DNA of 27,847 nt from Ruixingdingia sedimenti (GTDB taxonomy: Bacteria > Pseudomonadota > Alphaproteobacteria > Rhodobacterales > Rhodobacteraceae), in assembly GCF_031432425.1 (NCBI RefSeq), contig NZ_JAVKPH010000038.1, positions 1 through 27,847 of the forward strand, read 5' to 3'. The position numbers and the translations under genes are program-made. Each line of letters begins with the position of its first letter. Positions within the stretch are counted from its first letter, which is position 1. Below the pieces are notes generated by a model. It did no database searches. It was not told where the DNA came from and was given only the letters and a program-made list of their open reading frames with translations. Below are positions 8,106 to 15,397 of the stretch, one piece after another.

Positions 8106-9067
8106 ACCGCCCTTTCCGCCGGGGCCGGCGGGTGCAAGCCGGGGCTGCCGGTGGTCGCGGGCAGCCCGCCTTCGGCCCGCAGCGCCGTGCCCGCCTCGCG
8201 CACCACCGCGGCGATGCGTTCGAGTTGCCGGGCGAGCGGCGTCGTCCTGCGCCAGACCATGCCGATGGTGCGCGCCGGCTGCGGGTCGTGGAAGCGCGCG
8301 ATCGAAACCGGGGCCGATCGCGTCTCGACCGGCACCGCCATTTCCGGGATCAGCGTCACCCCGATGCCCGCGCCCACCATCTGCACCAGCGTGGCCAGCG
8401 AACTGCCGTCCAGCAGTTCGCGCGGGCGCGCGCTGGACTGGCGGCAGAAGGACAGCGCCTGGTCGCGGAAGCAATGGCCCTCTTCCAGCAGCAAAAGCCG
8501 CATTTCGCGCAGGCGGGCGTGGTTGGGCACGGGTTTGTCCGCATCCTCTGCCGGGCGGACCAGCACGAACTGTTCGGTATAAAGCGCGACCTCGGTCAGC
8601 GCGGGTTCCGACACCGGCAGCGCCACGATCGCGGTGTCGAGCCGCCCCTCGGCCAGTTCGCGCAACAACTTCGGCGTCACCGTTTCGCGCAGGTTCAGTT
8701 CCAGCCCCGGATAGAGGCGGGTGAGCCGGCCGATCAGGCTGGGCAGCAGATAGGGCGCGATGGTGGGAATCACCCCGATGCGCAGCCGCCCCGTCAGCAT
8801 CTCGCCCGAGGCGCGGGCGAGGTCTTCCAGTTCGTCCACCGCCCGCAGGATGCCGCGCACGCGCTGTCCGAAGACCTCGCCGAAATCGGTCAGCCGGATC
8901 TGCCGCGGGCCGCGTTCGAACAGCGGCGTGCCGAGCGTTTCTTCCAGTTCCTTGATCTGCATCGACAGCGCGGGCTGGGTGATCGCGCAATCCTCTGCCG
9001 CGCGGCCGAAATGGCCGGACCGGGCCAGGGCCTCGAAATAGCGCATCTGCTTGAGGGTGATGTTCAT
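8084..9067 (-). CDS. oxyR: OxyR, LysR-type peroxide sensor
   Basis: A cytoplasmic LysR-family transcription factor that senses hydrogen peroxide by forming an internal disulfide. The N-terminal 60 residues form the winged helix-turn-helix (MRYFEALARSGHFGRAAEDC, then ITQPALSMQIKELE). The effector domain contains EEGHCFRDQALSFC. With the third of three consecutive start codons (ATG 9067) the two cysteines fall at 199 and 208, exactly as in the E. coli protein. GTG 9073 and ATG 9070 are alternatives. At about 327 residues it is some 20 longer than E. coli OxyR; the C-terminal extension runs into an intergenic repeat. No catalase or peroxidase gene is adjacent, although catalase genes are common OxyR neighbours elsewhere. 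The gene is divergent from the hemP unit with about 150 bp between it and the first candidate leader, so control of hemP by OxyR is conceivable but unproven. Confidence 0.95.
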   Translation of the reverse strand: MNITLKQMRYFEALARSGHFGRAAEDCAITQPALSMQIKELEETLGTPLFERGPRQIRLTDFGEVFGQRVRGILRAVDELEDLARASGEMLTGRLRIGVIPTIAPYLLPSLIGRLTRLYPGLELNLRETVTPKLLRELAEGRLDTAIVALPVSEPALTEVALYTEQFVLVRPAEDADKPVPNHARLREMRLLLLEEGHCFRDQALSFCRQSSARPRELLDGSSLATLVQMVGAGIGVTLIPEMAVPVETRSAPVSIARFHDPQPARTIGMVWRRTTPLARQLERIAAVVREAGTALRAEGGLPATTGSPGLHPPAPAERAVASGGDI

Positions 9068-9281
9068 CATCACCCGAACTTATCCCGCGGGGCGAAGGGC
9101 GCAAGTTCCCTTGATGCGGCGGAACCGCGCGTTTCCGGCGTGGCCGAAGGGCGGGGCGGGCTTTCGCCGGGGCGCAAGGAGGGGGGTTTACATAACTAAG
9201 TCTTTCTGTCAGGAATAACGCCATGCCCAGCCAGCCTGATCGGTGAGCCCGGAGTGACAGACCAGAACCCGGAGTGACCGC

Positions 9282-9428
9282 ATGATCCGCCCCTCAGATG
9301 CCCGGCCCGCCGCCGTTCCGCCGATGCCGCCCGTGCCGCTGGCCGAGCTGCTTCAGGCCGGTTTGCAGGGGGTTCTTGCGCCTTCGAAGCTCGTGCGCGA
9401 CCTGCTTGACCGGATGGAGCGGCCCTGA
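9282..9428 (+). CDS. 48-residue small protein coupled to hemP
   Basis: A short open frame with a good ribosome-binding site (GGAG at 9271-9274, seven bases before ATG 9282). Its TGA overlaps the hemP ATG as ATGA (9426-9430). About 81% of third codon positions are G or C, close to native genes and higher than expected for noncoding DNA. The N-terminal third is Pro/Ala-rich. The rest (VPLAELLQAGLQGVLAPSKL and on) looks like one or two amphipathic helices ending in basic residues. I recognise no family. The overlap implies translational coupling, so it may act with or regulate HemP. Upstream, 9223-9246 encodes a possible seven-residue leader with its own AGGA site. The 11-mer CCCGGAGTGAC occurs twice (9248-9258 and 9268-9278), the second copy containing the ribosome-binding site. 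Confidence 0.65.
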   Translation: MIRPSDARPAAVPPMPPVPLAELLQAGLQGVLAPSKLVRDLLDRMERP

Positions 9429-9619
9429 TGAACGATACCAGCTTTTCCGATACCCGCCCCGGCCCGCAGCCCGTGGCGGCGCCCTTCGGCGTCAATGGCG
9501 CCCCCCAGCATGACGCGACAGAGTTGACCCGCGGCGGCAACCTGGCCTTCATCCACCTGAACGGACAGGTCTATTCGCTGCGCATCACCCGGGCCGGCAA
9601 ACTGATCCTGACCAAGTGA
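9428..9619 (+). CDS. hemP: Hemin uptake protein HemP
   Basis: A 63-residue protein whose C-terminal half ends in the HemP signature: GQVYSLRITRAGKLILTK at residues 46-63. HemP proteins are tied to heme acquisition. In several proteobacteria they act in, or regulate, expression of heme receptors, but the mechanism is debated. The start codon overlaps the stop of the 48-residue frame upstream, indicating coupled translation. No hmuTUV-type transporter is nearby, so this copy is detached from the transport genes. A short A+T-rich stretch at 9187-9218 is the likely promoter region, but I could not identify a convincing Irr, RirA or Fur box. Confidence 0.93.
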   Translation: MNDTSFSDTRPGPQPVAAPFGVNGAPQHDATELTRGGNLAFIHLNGQVYSLRITRAGKLILTK

Positions 9620-9717
9620 CGCTTTCGGGCGACGGGCTGTTGCCCATCTGCACTAGCCCCGGTTCCGGCCCCGCGCTATAGCTTCGGCAAGGCTGGGGGG
9701 CCGTAACGAGTAGGGAC

Positions 9718-10653
9718 ATGCCGAGGGCTTTCTTGCAGCTTGCGCGCGCGGCGTTCGGCGCCGCGCTTTTCACCGCCACGCTTTCACCGGCCGCCGCCAT
9801 GGCGCAGGACCGCCAGGTCCTTGGCCACGGGCGGTTGTTCAGCAACGATTTCATCGGCGACGGGCATGACCGCTGGCGTTCGGGCGCCTATGTCGTCAGC
9901 CGCGTCACCGGGCCGGAATGGCAGGGGCATCTGCCGTCCGAATTCGGCGCGATCCGCGAATACCGTTTCCGCAGCGAGATCATCCAGCCGCGCAGCCTGA
10001 CCAATCCCGGCCCCCGCGACCGCCGCTATGCGGGCGTGCTGTCGGCGGGGGTGCATACGCATCTGGCGCTCGGCCGGGCAGAGGCGTCGGTCGGCGCGGA
10101 TCTGGTGATGGTCGGGCCGCAGACGCTGGTCGGCCGGTTCCAGCGCGGCGCGCACCAGATGCTGGGGCACGACCGGCCGATGGTTCTGGGCAACCAGATC
10201 GGCAACCGCCTGTTGCCGACGCTGAGCGGCGAGGTCGGCCTGCCGCTGGTGCTGGCCGATGGCGTCAGCCTGCGCCCCTTCGTCGAGGGGCAGGCGGGGG
10301 CGGAAACCTATCTGCGCGCGGGCGCCGATATGGTGGTGGGCCGGTTCGGGGAAGGCGGGCTCATGCTGCGCGATGTCGGCACGGGGCAACGCTATCGCGG
10401 CGTTCCGGGCGCGACCGTGCCGGGGCTCAGCTTCGTTCTGGGCGCCGATGTCGCCCATGTCACGCACAGCGCCTTTCTGCCCGATGGCGGCGCCGCCACG
10501 CTCAGCGACGAACGCACCCGGTTGCGCGCGGGGCTGCACTGGCAGGGCCGGCGGTCGGATCTGTTCTATGGCGTCACCCGACTGGGGCGCGAGTTCGAGG
10601 AACAGCCCGAGGGGCAGGTGATCGGCTCTCTCCGCCTGCGGATCCGGTTTTGA
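9718..10653 (+). CDS. LpxR-like outer-membrane lipid A deacylase (DUF2219)
   Basis: A 311-residue protein with a signal peptide (cleavage probably after AMA, about residue 29) and a C-terminal Arg-Ile-Arg-Phe end typical of beta-barrel outer-membrane proteins. Near the mature N-terminus it has SNDFIGDGHDRWRSG, corresponding to the LpxR signature in which Asn and Asp (here Asn43, Asp44) bind calcium. The catalytic-histidine region is recognisable as GAHQMLGHDRP with His146. LpxR removes the 3'-acyloxyacyl chains of lipid A; whether this homologue does so is inferred from family only. ATG 9718 follows GAGTAGGGAC. A TATAGC at 9677-9682 may be the -10 box. Flanking genes give no operon context. 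Confidence 0.85.
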   Translation: MPRAFLQLARAAFGAALFTATLSPAAAMAQDRQVLGHGRLFSNDFIGDGHDRWRSGAYVVSRVTGPEWQGHLPSEFGAIREYRFRSEIIQPRSLTNPGPRDRRYAGVLSAGVHTHLALGRAEASVGADLVMVGPQTLVGRFQRGAHQMLGHDRPMVLGNQIGNRLLPTLSGEVGLPLVLADGVSLRPFVEGQAGAETYLRAGADMVVGRFGEGGLMLRDVGTGQRYRGVPGATVPGLSFVLGADVAHVTHSAFLPDGGAATLSDERTRLRAGLHWQGRRSDLFYGVTRLGREFEEQPEGQVIGSLRLRIRF

Positions 10654-10722
10654 CCGGCCGCTTTTCCGCCATATTTGGCGCCGCTGTTGCAGCCGCGACA
10701 TAGCATTGCCGCCCGGGGTTTG

Positions 10723-10738
10723 TTAACATTCCCTAAAC
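10723..10738 (+). promoter_or_regulatory. CtrA-box-like site upstream of the Hint protein
   Basis: TTAA (10723-10726), seven bases, then TAAAC (10734-10738) match the alphaproteobacterial CtrA consensus TTAA-N7-TTAAC at eight of nine fixed positions. It lies about 20 bp before the ATG in the only A+T-rich stretch of this gap. It also includes a GTTAAC palindrome (10722-10727). Confidence 0.4.
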
Positions 10739-10758
10739 AATAAGAACGGGCAGTAGTG

Positions 10759-11838
10759 ATGAGTATCGAGGCGGCTTCGGCCGGAACCTTCGTTGTATCG
10801 TGGTCGCAGACAGAAGCCGATGGCGTTCCCGCGCCCGCGCCGGACCTGATCCGCGCGGGCGCGGGGTGGCGCTGGACGGGCAGGGCGGTGCGGCTGGACG
10901 CGCCGGGCGATCTGCTGGTGTTGCAGGGGGCGGCGGGCGCCGACGAATTGCGCGCCCGGGCGGCGCGCATGGTGCGGCGGCTGGTCGGCGCGGCGCTGGC
11001 ACCGGCAGGGGGCAGGCAGGATCCGGTATCCGACGACCTGCGGGATGACGCGCCCGAACAGGGCTTCCTGCTGACCGATGGCCGTCAATCCTATGCCGCC
11101 ACCGTGATCGAGGTGCCCGACGCCGCGCAAAGGCTGGTGATGTTCCTGGGCGCGGTGCCGCCCGCGGGTGCGGATCTGTGGGTGGTGCGCAGCGCGCTCG
11201 ACTGCCGCCCGCCCGCCGCGGCGGGGCCGGATGCGGGGGGCGTGATCTGTTTCGCCCCGGGCACGCTGATCGCCACCCCCGACGGCCCCCGCGCGATAGA
11301 GGCGCTGCGCCCCGGCGACCGGATCGACACCCGCGACAACGGCCCGCAGGAAATCCTGTGGACGGGCCAGCGCCGCATGACCGGCGCGCGGCTCTATGCC
11401 ATGCCGCAACTGCGCCCGGTGCGGATCCGCGCGGGCGCGATGGGGATCGGCCGGCCCGACCGGGACCTGCTGGTGTCGCCCCAGCACCGGATGCTGGTCC
11501 GGGGCGCGCCCGCGCAGGCGCTGTTCGGCACGCCCGAGGTGCTGGTCGCCGCCGAACATCTGGTCAACGGCCAGACGGTGGCGGTGGACATGGCGCTGCG
11601 CGAGGTCACTTACGTCCATGTGCTGCTGGAGGCGCATCAGATCGTGCTCGCCAACGGGCTGGAAACCGAAAGCTTCCACCCGGCCTATGCCGCGCTCGAC
11701 ACGCTCGACCCGGCCAGCCGCGAGGGGCTGTTCGCGCTGATGCCGGGGCTGGCGCGCGATCCGGGCAGCTATGGCGCGCCGGCGCGGCGCAACCTGACGG
11801 CCTTCGAATCCGCCATCCTGCGGCACGAGGCGGCGTAA
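10759..11838 (+). CDS. Hint_2-domain protein
   Basis: A 359-residue protein. The N-terminal 160 residues are of unknown fold. A Hint (hedgehog/intein) domain starts at Cys164 in CFAPGTLIATPDGPRAIEAL and continues through GDRIDTRDNGPQEILWTGQR, SPQHRMLVRG and LEAHQIVLANGLETESFHPA. This is the Hint_2 (PF13403) pattern, abundant in Rhodobacterales and often fused to RTX-type secreted proteins; here no RTX repeats are seen. Hint domains can self-cleave, but activity of this subgroup is not established. ATG 10759 is used; the GTG just before it is an alternative. The ribosome-binding site is weak. There is no signal peptide, although Hint_2 proteins are often thought to be exported by type I systems. 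Confidence 0.88.
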   Translation: MSIEAASAGTFVVSWSQTEADGVPAPAPDLIRAGAGWRWTGRAVRLDAPGDLLVLQGAAGADELRARAARMVRRLVGAALAPAGGRQDPVSDDLRDDAPEQGFLLTDGRQSYAATVIEVPDAAQRLVMFLGAVPPAGADLWVVRSALDCRPPAAAGPDAGGVICFAPGTLIATPDGPRAIEALRPGDRIDTRDNGPQEILWTGQRRMTGARLYAMPQLRPVRIRAGAMGIGRPDRDLLVSPQHRMLVRGAPAQALFGTPEVLVAAEHLVNGQTVAVDMALREVTYVHVLLEAHQIVLANGLETESFHPAYAALDTLDPASREGLFALMPGLARDPGSYGAPARRNLTAFESAILRHEAA

Positions 11839-11843
11839 CCGCA

Positions 11844-11871
11844 TTGACACCCCCGCGCGCGCCTGTATAAG
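11844..11871 (+). promoter_or_regulatory. Strong sigma-70 promoter of rpsD
   Basis: TTGACA (11844-11849), a perfect -35, and TATAAG (11866-11871) are separated by 16 bp. It begins six bases after the Hint-gene stop. The start point would be near 11878, giving a leader of about 117 nt before rpsD. Confidence 0.8.
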
Positions 11872-11879
11872 GCCGCCAT

Positions 11880-11899
11880 CCCCGGGGGCGACCCCGGGG
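11880..11899 (+). other. 5'-end hairpin in the rpsD leader
   Basis: CCCCGGGG (11880-11887), GCGA, CCCCGGGG (11892-11899) form a perfect stem with a four-base loop almost at the predicted transcript 5' end, followed by CTTTCATTT. It could be a 5' stabilising hairpin, an attenuator or an S4 feedback site. A 21-codon frame from ATG 11933 overlaps the rpsD start as ATGA but has a badly spaced ribosome-binding site. Confidence 0.5.
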
Positions 11900-11994
11900 C
11901 TTTCATTTGGTGTTGGTGGCCCCCGCAAGGGGATGCCTGTCGGCCCGCAAGGGCAAAGGACAACGCCCTTCGATACGCAAGAAGGAGATCAGCG

Positions 11995-12615
11995 ATGACC
12001 AAACGCACCGCTGCCAAGTACAAGATCGACCGCCGCATGGGCGAAAACATCTGGGGCCGTGCCAAATCCCCGGTGAACAAGCGCGAATACGGCCCCGGCC
12101 AGCACGGCCAGCGCCGCAAGCAGAAGCTGTCGGATTTCGGCACGCAGCTGCGCGCGAAACAGAAGCTCAAGGGCTATTACGGCGACCTGACCGAAAAGCA
12201 GTTCCGCAAGATCTACGGCGAGGCCGAGCGCGTCAAGGGCGACACCGGCGAAAACCTGATCGGCCTGCTGGAACGCCGTCTGGACGCCGTGATCTACCGC
12301 GCGAAATTCGTGCCGACCATCTTTGCCGCACGCCAGTTCGTGAACCACGGCCATGTCACCGTGAACGGCAAGCGCGTCAACATCGCCTCCTACCGCGTGA
12401 AGGAAGGCGACGTGATCGCGGTGCGCGACCGGTCCAGGCAACTGGCGATCGTGCTCGAAGCCGTGGGCCTGACCGAACGTGACGTGCCCGACTATCTGGA
12501 AGTCGACCATTCCAAGATGACCGCGACCTATGTGCGTACCCCGGCGCTGTCGGACGTGCCCTATCCGGTCCAGATGGAACCGAACCTCGTCGTCGAATAC
12601 TACGCCAAGAACTGA
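11995..12615 (+). CDS. rpsD: 30S ribosomal protein S4
   Basis: A 206-residue protein, the same length as E. coli S4. S4 is a primary 16S rRNA-binding protein that nucleates 30S assembly and can act in antitermination. The N-terminal RRMGENIWGRAKSP and GPGQHGQRRKQKLSDFG are characteristic. The S4 RNA-binding domain spans about residues 95-160 (RRLDAVIYRAKFVPT...ARQFVNHGHVTVNGKRVNI). There is no zinc-binding cysteine cluster. The AAGGAG ribosome-binding site ends about eight bases before ATG. It is monocistronic: its own promoter lies upstream and a strong terminator downstream, unlike the alpha-operon placement in Gammaproteobacteria. Confidence 0.99.
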   Translation: MTKRTAAKYKIDRRMGENIWGRAKSPVNKREYGPGQHGQRRKQKLSDFGTQLRAKQKLKGYYGDLTEKQFRKIYGEAERVKGDTGENLIGLLERRLDAVIYRAKFVPTIFAARQFVNHGHVTVNGKRVNIASYRVKEGDVIAVRDRSRQLAIVLEAVGLTERDVPDYLEVDHSKMTATYVRTPALSDVPYPVQMEPNLVVEYYAKN

Positions 12616-12637
12616 TCCCTTTCGGATCGCGGGTTCA

Positions 12638-12669
12638 GGGGCCGTCCTTCGGGGCGGCCCTTTGCTTTT
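12638..12669 (+). terminator. Intrinsic terminator of rpsD
   Basis: A nine-base-pair stem (GGCCGTCC-type left arm ending at 12647, GGGCGGCCC at 12652-12660, one G-T pair) closes a TTCG tetraloop. It is followed by TTTGCTTTT (12661-12669). Confidence 0.88.
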
Positions 12670-12692
12670 CCGTGGCGCACGGCGGGGCGTCA

Positions 12693-12717
12693 GGGTATTT
12701 TCGCCCGCCAGAATCGT
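12693..12717. repeat. Degenerate GG-TATTTT-CG intergenic element
   Basis: GGGTATTTTCG at 12693-12703 followed by CCAGAATCG-like sequence resembles the arm at 22408-22430 (GGATATTTTCGGACAGAA). It lies between the rpsD terminator and the next gene. Similarity is partial. Confidence 0.35.
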
Positions 12718-12733
12718 CAGGAACCACAGGCAG

Positions 12734-13270
12734 ATGACCGACAAGCACACGATCGAAACCCGTTTCGAACAGACCCTTTTCGCCAGCCGCTGGCTGATCG
12801 CGCCGATGTATCTGGGGCTGGCGGTGTCGCTGGCGATGCTGACGGTGATCTTCCTGCGCGATCTGGTCTATTATGTGCCGCAGGTGCTGACCATGACCTC
12901 GGAAAAGGCGATCCTCGTCGTGCTGACGCTGATCGACCTGACGCTGGCGGCGAACCTGCTGCTGATCGTGCTGTTTTCGGGCTACGAGAATTTCGTGTCG
13001 AAACTCGACATCCGCGACGGCGGCGACCGGCCGGCCTGGATGGGGACGGTGGATTTCTCGGGGCTCAAGATGAAGCTCATCGCCTCGATCGTCGCCATTT
13101 CCGCGATCCATCTGCTCAAGCGGTTCATGGAGATCGGGGAAAGCGTGGCCGATGCCAAGTTCGGGGAAACCGAGCTTTTCTGGCTGACGGTGATCCACCT
13201 GACCTTCGTCGTCTCGGGGGTGCTGATGGCGCTGATGGACTGGCTGTCGGCCAACAGCGGCAAGCACTGA
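12734..13270 (+). CDS. YqhA-type inner-membrane protein (UPF0114, TIGR00645)
   Basis: A 178-residue protein with about four membrane segments: near residues 20-42, 62-82, about 112-130 and 148-170. Family hallmarks are visible: FASRWLIAPMYLGLA near the N-terminus and LLLIVLFSGYENFVSKLD in the middle. The family is widespread in proteobacteria and its function is unknown. ATG 12734 is the natural start; a modest AGG-type ribosome-binding site precedes it. It is separated from rpsD by a terminator and is probably transcribed on its own. Confidence 0.9.
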   Translation: MTDKHTIETRFEQTLFASRWLIAPMYLGLAVSLAMLTVIFLRDLVYYVPQVLTMTSEKAILVVLTLIDLTLAANLLLIVLFSGYENFVSKLDIRDGGDRPAWMGTVDFSGLKMKLIASIVAISAIHLLKRFMEIGESVADAKFGETELFWLTVIHLTFVVSGVLMALMDWLSANSGKH

Positions 13271-13369
13271 GGCCCCGGAACCAGGGCGGGCAGGGGGGCG
13301 GCAAACATGGCACTGGCCTTGGCCGCGGCGCACGGCTAGAACGGCGCGCAGCCTACGGAGTCTTCCGCT

Positions 13370-14455
13370 ATGAGTGACATGATCCGCCCGCAGCCCGGCA
13401 TCCTCGACATCGCCCTTTACGAGGGCGGGCAGAGCCATGTCCCGGGCGTGGCGAATGCGGTCAAGCTGTCGTCCAACGAAAACCCCTTCGGCCCCTCGGA
13501 CCGGGCGGCGGATGCGTTCCGCCGCGCGGTGCACAGCCTGCACCGCTATCCCTCGACCGACCACGCCGCCCTGCGCGGCGCGATCGCAGAGGTGCACGGG
13601 CTCGACGCCGACAGAATCATCTGCGGCGTGGGTTCGGACGAGATCATCACCTTTCTCTGCCAGGCCTATGCCGGCCCGGGCGACGAGGTGCTGCACACCG
13701 AACACGGCTTCCTGATGTACAGTATTTCCGCGATGGCGGTGGGCGCGACGCCCATCGCGGTGCCGGAACGCGAACGCACGACGGATGTGGACGCCCTGCT
13801 GGCCGCCTGTTCGGACCGTACGAAGCTGGTGTTCCTCGCCAACCCGAACAACCCCACCGGCACCATGGTCGGCACGGCGGAAATCGCCCGGCTGGCCGAC
13901 GGGCTGCCGCCGCAGGCGATCCTGGTGCTGGACGGCGCCTATGCCGAATATGTCGCGGGCTACGACGGCGGGGCGGCGCTGGTCGAGGCGCGCACGAACG
14001 TGGTGATGACGCGGACCTTTTCCAAGATCTACGGCCTTGGCGGCCTGCGGATCGGTTGGGGCTATGGGCCGCGCGCGATCATCGACGTTCTGAACCGCAT
14101 CCGGGGGCCCTTCAACCTCGGCACCGCGCAGCTGGAGGCGGCAGAGGCCGCCGTGCGCGATCAGGATCACGTCACCCGCTGCCGCAGCGAAAACGCCCGC
14201 CTGCGTAGCTGGCTGGCAGAGGCATTGGCGGAAATGGGTGTTCCGTCAGATACTTCGACGGCGAACTTCATCCTTGCCCGGTTCGCGGACGAGGCAGAGG
14301 CGGCGGCCTGCGACAGTTTCCTCAAGGATCAGGGGCTGATCGTGCGGCGGGTGGCGGGCTATGGCCTGCCGCATTGCCTGCGCATCACCGTCGGCGATGA
14401 AAGCAGTTGCCGCCGCGTCGCCCATGCCATCGGCCAGTTCAAGGGCGCCAGATGA
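13370..14455 (+). CDS. hisC: HisC-family aminotransferase (histidinol-phosphate and/or aromatic)
   Basis: A 361-residue fold-type I PLP enzyme. Seen are LSSNENPFGPS (residues 33-43), NPNNPTG (158-164), the Asp188-x-x-Tyr191 pair that contacts the cofactor, and the Schiff-base lysine Lys219 in TFSKIYGLGGLRIGW. HisC converts imidazole acetol phosphate plus glutamate to histidinol phosphate. Relatives with broad specificity also transaminate prephenate or aromatic 2-oxo acids. The stop overlaps the start of tyrC as ATGA, so the two are translationally coupled. That points to a role in tyrosine (and perhaps phenylalanine) synthesis in addition to, or instead of, histidine synthesis. An ACGGAG ribosome-binding site lies nine bases before ATG 13370. 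No other his genes are in the window. Confidence 0.93.
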   Translation: MSDMIRPQPGILDIALYEGGQSHVPGVANAVKLSSNENPFGPSDRAADAFRRAVHSLHRYPSTDHAALRGAIAEVHGLDADRIICGVGSDEIITFLCQAYAGPGDEVLHTEHGFLMYSISAMAVGATPIAVPERERTTDVDALLAACSDRTKLVFLANPNNPTGTMVGTAEIARLADGLPPQAILVLDGAYAEYVAGYDGGAALVEARTNVVMTRTFSKIYGLGGLRIGWGYGPRAIIDVLNRIRGPFNLGTAQLEAAEAAVRDQDHVTRCRSENARLRSWLAEALAEMGVPSDTSTANFILARFADEAEAAACDSFLKDQGLIVRRVAGYGLPHCLRITVGDESSCRRVAHAIGQFKGAR

Positions 14456-15393
14456 CCGCCGCGGCGCCGATCTATGGCCGCGTGGCGCTGATCGGGCTCG
14501 GCCTCATCGCCTCGTCGATGGCGCATGCGATGCGGGCGGGGGGGCTGGCGGGGCATATCGCTGGCCATGCCCGCACGGCGGAAACCCGGGCGGTGGCGCT
14601 GGACATCGGCATCTGCGACAGCGTGCATGACACGGCGGCAGAGGCCGTGGCGGGCGCCGATCTGGTGGTGCTGGCGGTGCCGGTGGGCGCGATGGGGGCG
14701 GTGGCGGCGGAAATCGCCCCGCATCTGGCCCCCGGCGCGACGGTGACGGATGTGGGGTCCGTCAAGCAGGCGGTGATCGAGGCGGTGGGGCCCCATATCC
14801 CCGAAGGCGTGCATTTCGTGCCGGGCCATCCCATCGCGGGCACCGAACATTCGGGGCCACGGTCGGGGTTTGCCACGCTCTTCCGCAACCGCTGGTGGCT
14901 GCTGACGCCGCTGCCCGGGGGTGACGGCGATGCGGTGGCGCGGCTGCGGCGGCTGGTCGAGGCGTTCGGGGCCAATGTCGACGAGATGGACGCGCCGCAC
15001 CACGATCTGGTGCTGGCCGTGACCAGCCACACGCCCCACCTGATCGCCTATACGATGGTGGGCGTCGCCGACGACCTGCGCCGCGTCACCGACAGCGAGG
15101 TGATCAAATATTCCGCCGCCGGTTTCCGCGACTTCACCCGCATCGCGGCCAGCGACCCGGTGATGTGGCGCGACGTGTTCCTGACCAACCGCGAGGCGAC
15201 GCTGGACATCCTCGGCCGGTTCACCGAGGAACTGTTCGCGCTGCAACGCGCGATCCGGTTGGGCGACGGGCCGCATCTGCATGCCTATTTTACCCGGACC
15301 CGGGCGATCCGGCGTGGTATCATCGAGGCCGGGCAGGATACGGCGGCGCCGGATTTCGGGCGTGTCGGCGCGGCGAAGGGGCAGGGGGACTAG
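14452..15393 (+). CDS. tyrC: Prephenate/arogenate (cyclohexadienyl) dehydrogenase
   Basis: A 313-residue NAD(P)-dependent TyrA-family enzyme of tyrosine biosynthesis. The Rossmann motif is VALIGLGLIASS (residues 11-22). Substrate-site motifs TDVGSVK (99-105) and HPIAGTEHSGP (His126 to Pro136) are intact. There is no fused chorismate mutase or ACT domain. The family oxidatively decarboxylates prephenate to 4-hydroxyphenylpyruvate, arogenate to tyrosine, or both; coupling to an upstream aminotransferase favours at least some arogenate use. ATG 14452 overlaps the hisC stop. The extensin-like gene follows after four bases, so a three-gene transcript is plausible. Confidence 0.93.
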   Translation: MTAAAPIYGRVALIGLGLIASSMAHAMRAGGLAGHIAGHARTAETRAVALDIGICDSVHDTAAEAVAGADLVVLAVPVGAMGAVAAEIAPHLAPGATVTDVGSVKQAVIEAVGPHIPEGVHFVPGHPIAGTEHSGPRSGFATLFRNRWWLLTPLPGGDGDAVARLRRLVEAFGANVDEMDAPHHDLVLAVTSHTPHLIAYTMVGVADDLRRVTDSEVIKYSAAGFRDFTRIAASDPVMWRDVFLTNREATLDILGRFTEELFALQRAIRLGDGPHLHAYFTRTRAIRRGIIEAGQDTAAPDFGRVGAAKGQGD

Positions 15394-15397
15394 GCGT

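Noticed and set aside
11933..11998. 21-codon leader frame overlapping the rpsD start
   Set aside because: The ATGA overlap is suggestive, but the purine-rich sequence is too close to its ATG and the rpsD ribosome-binding site lies inside it; probably chance.
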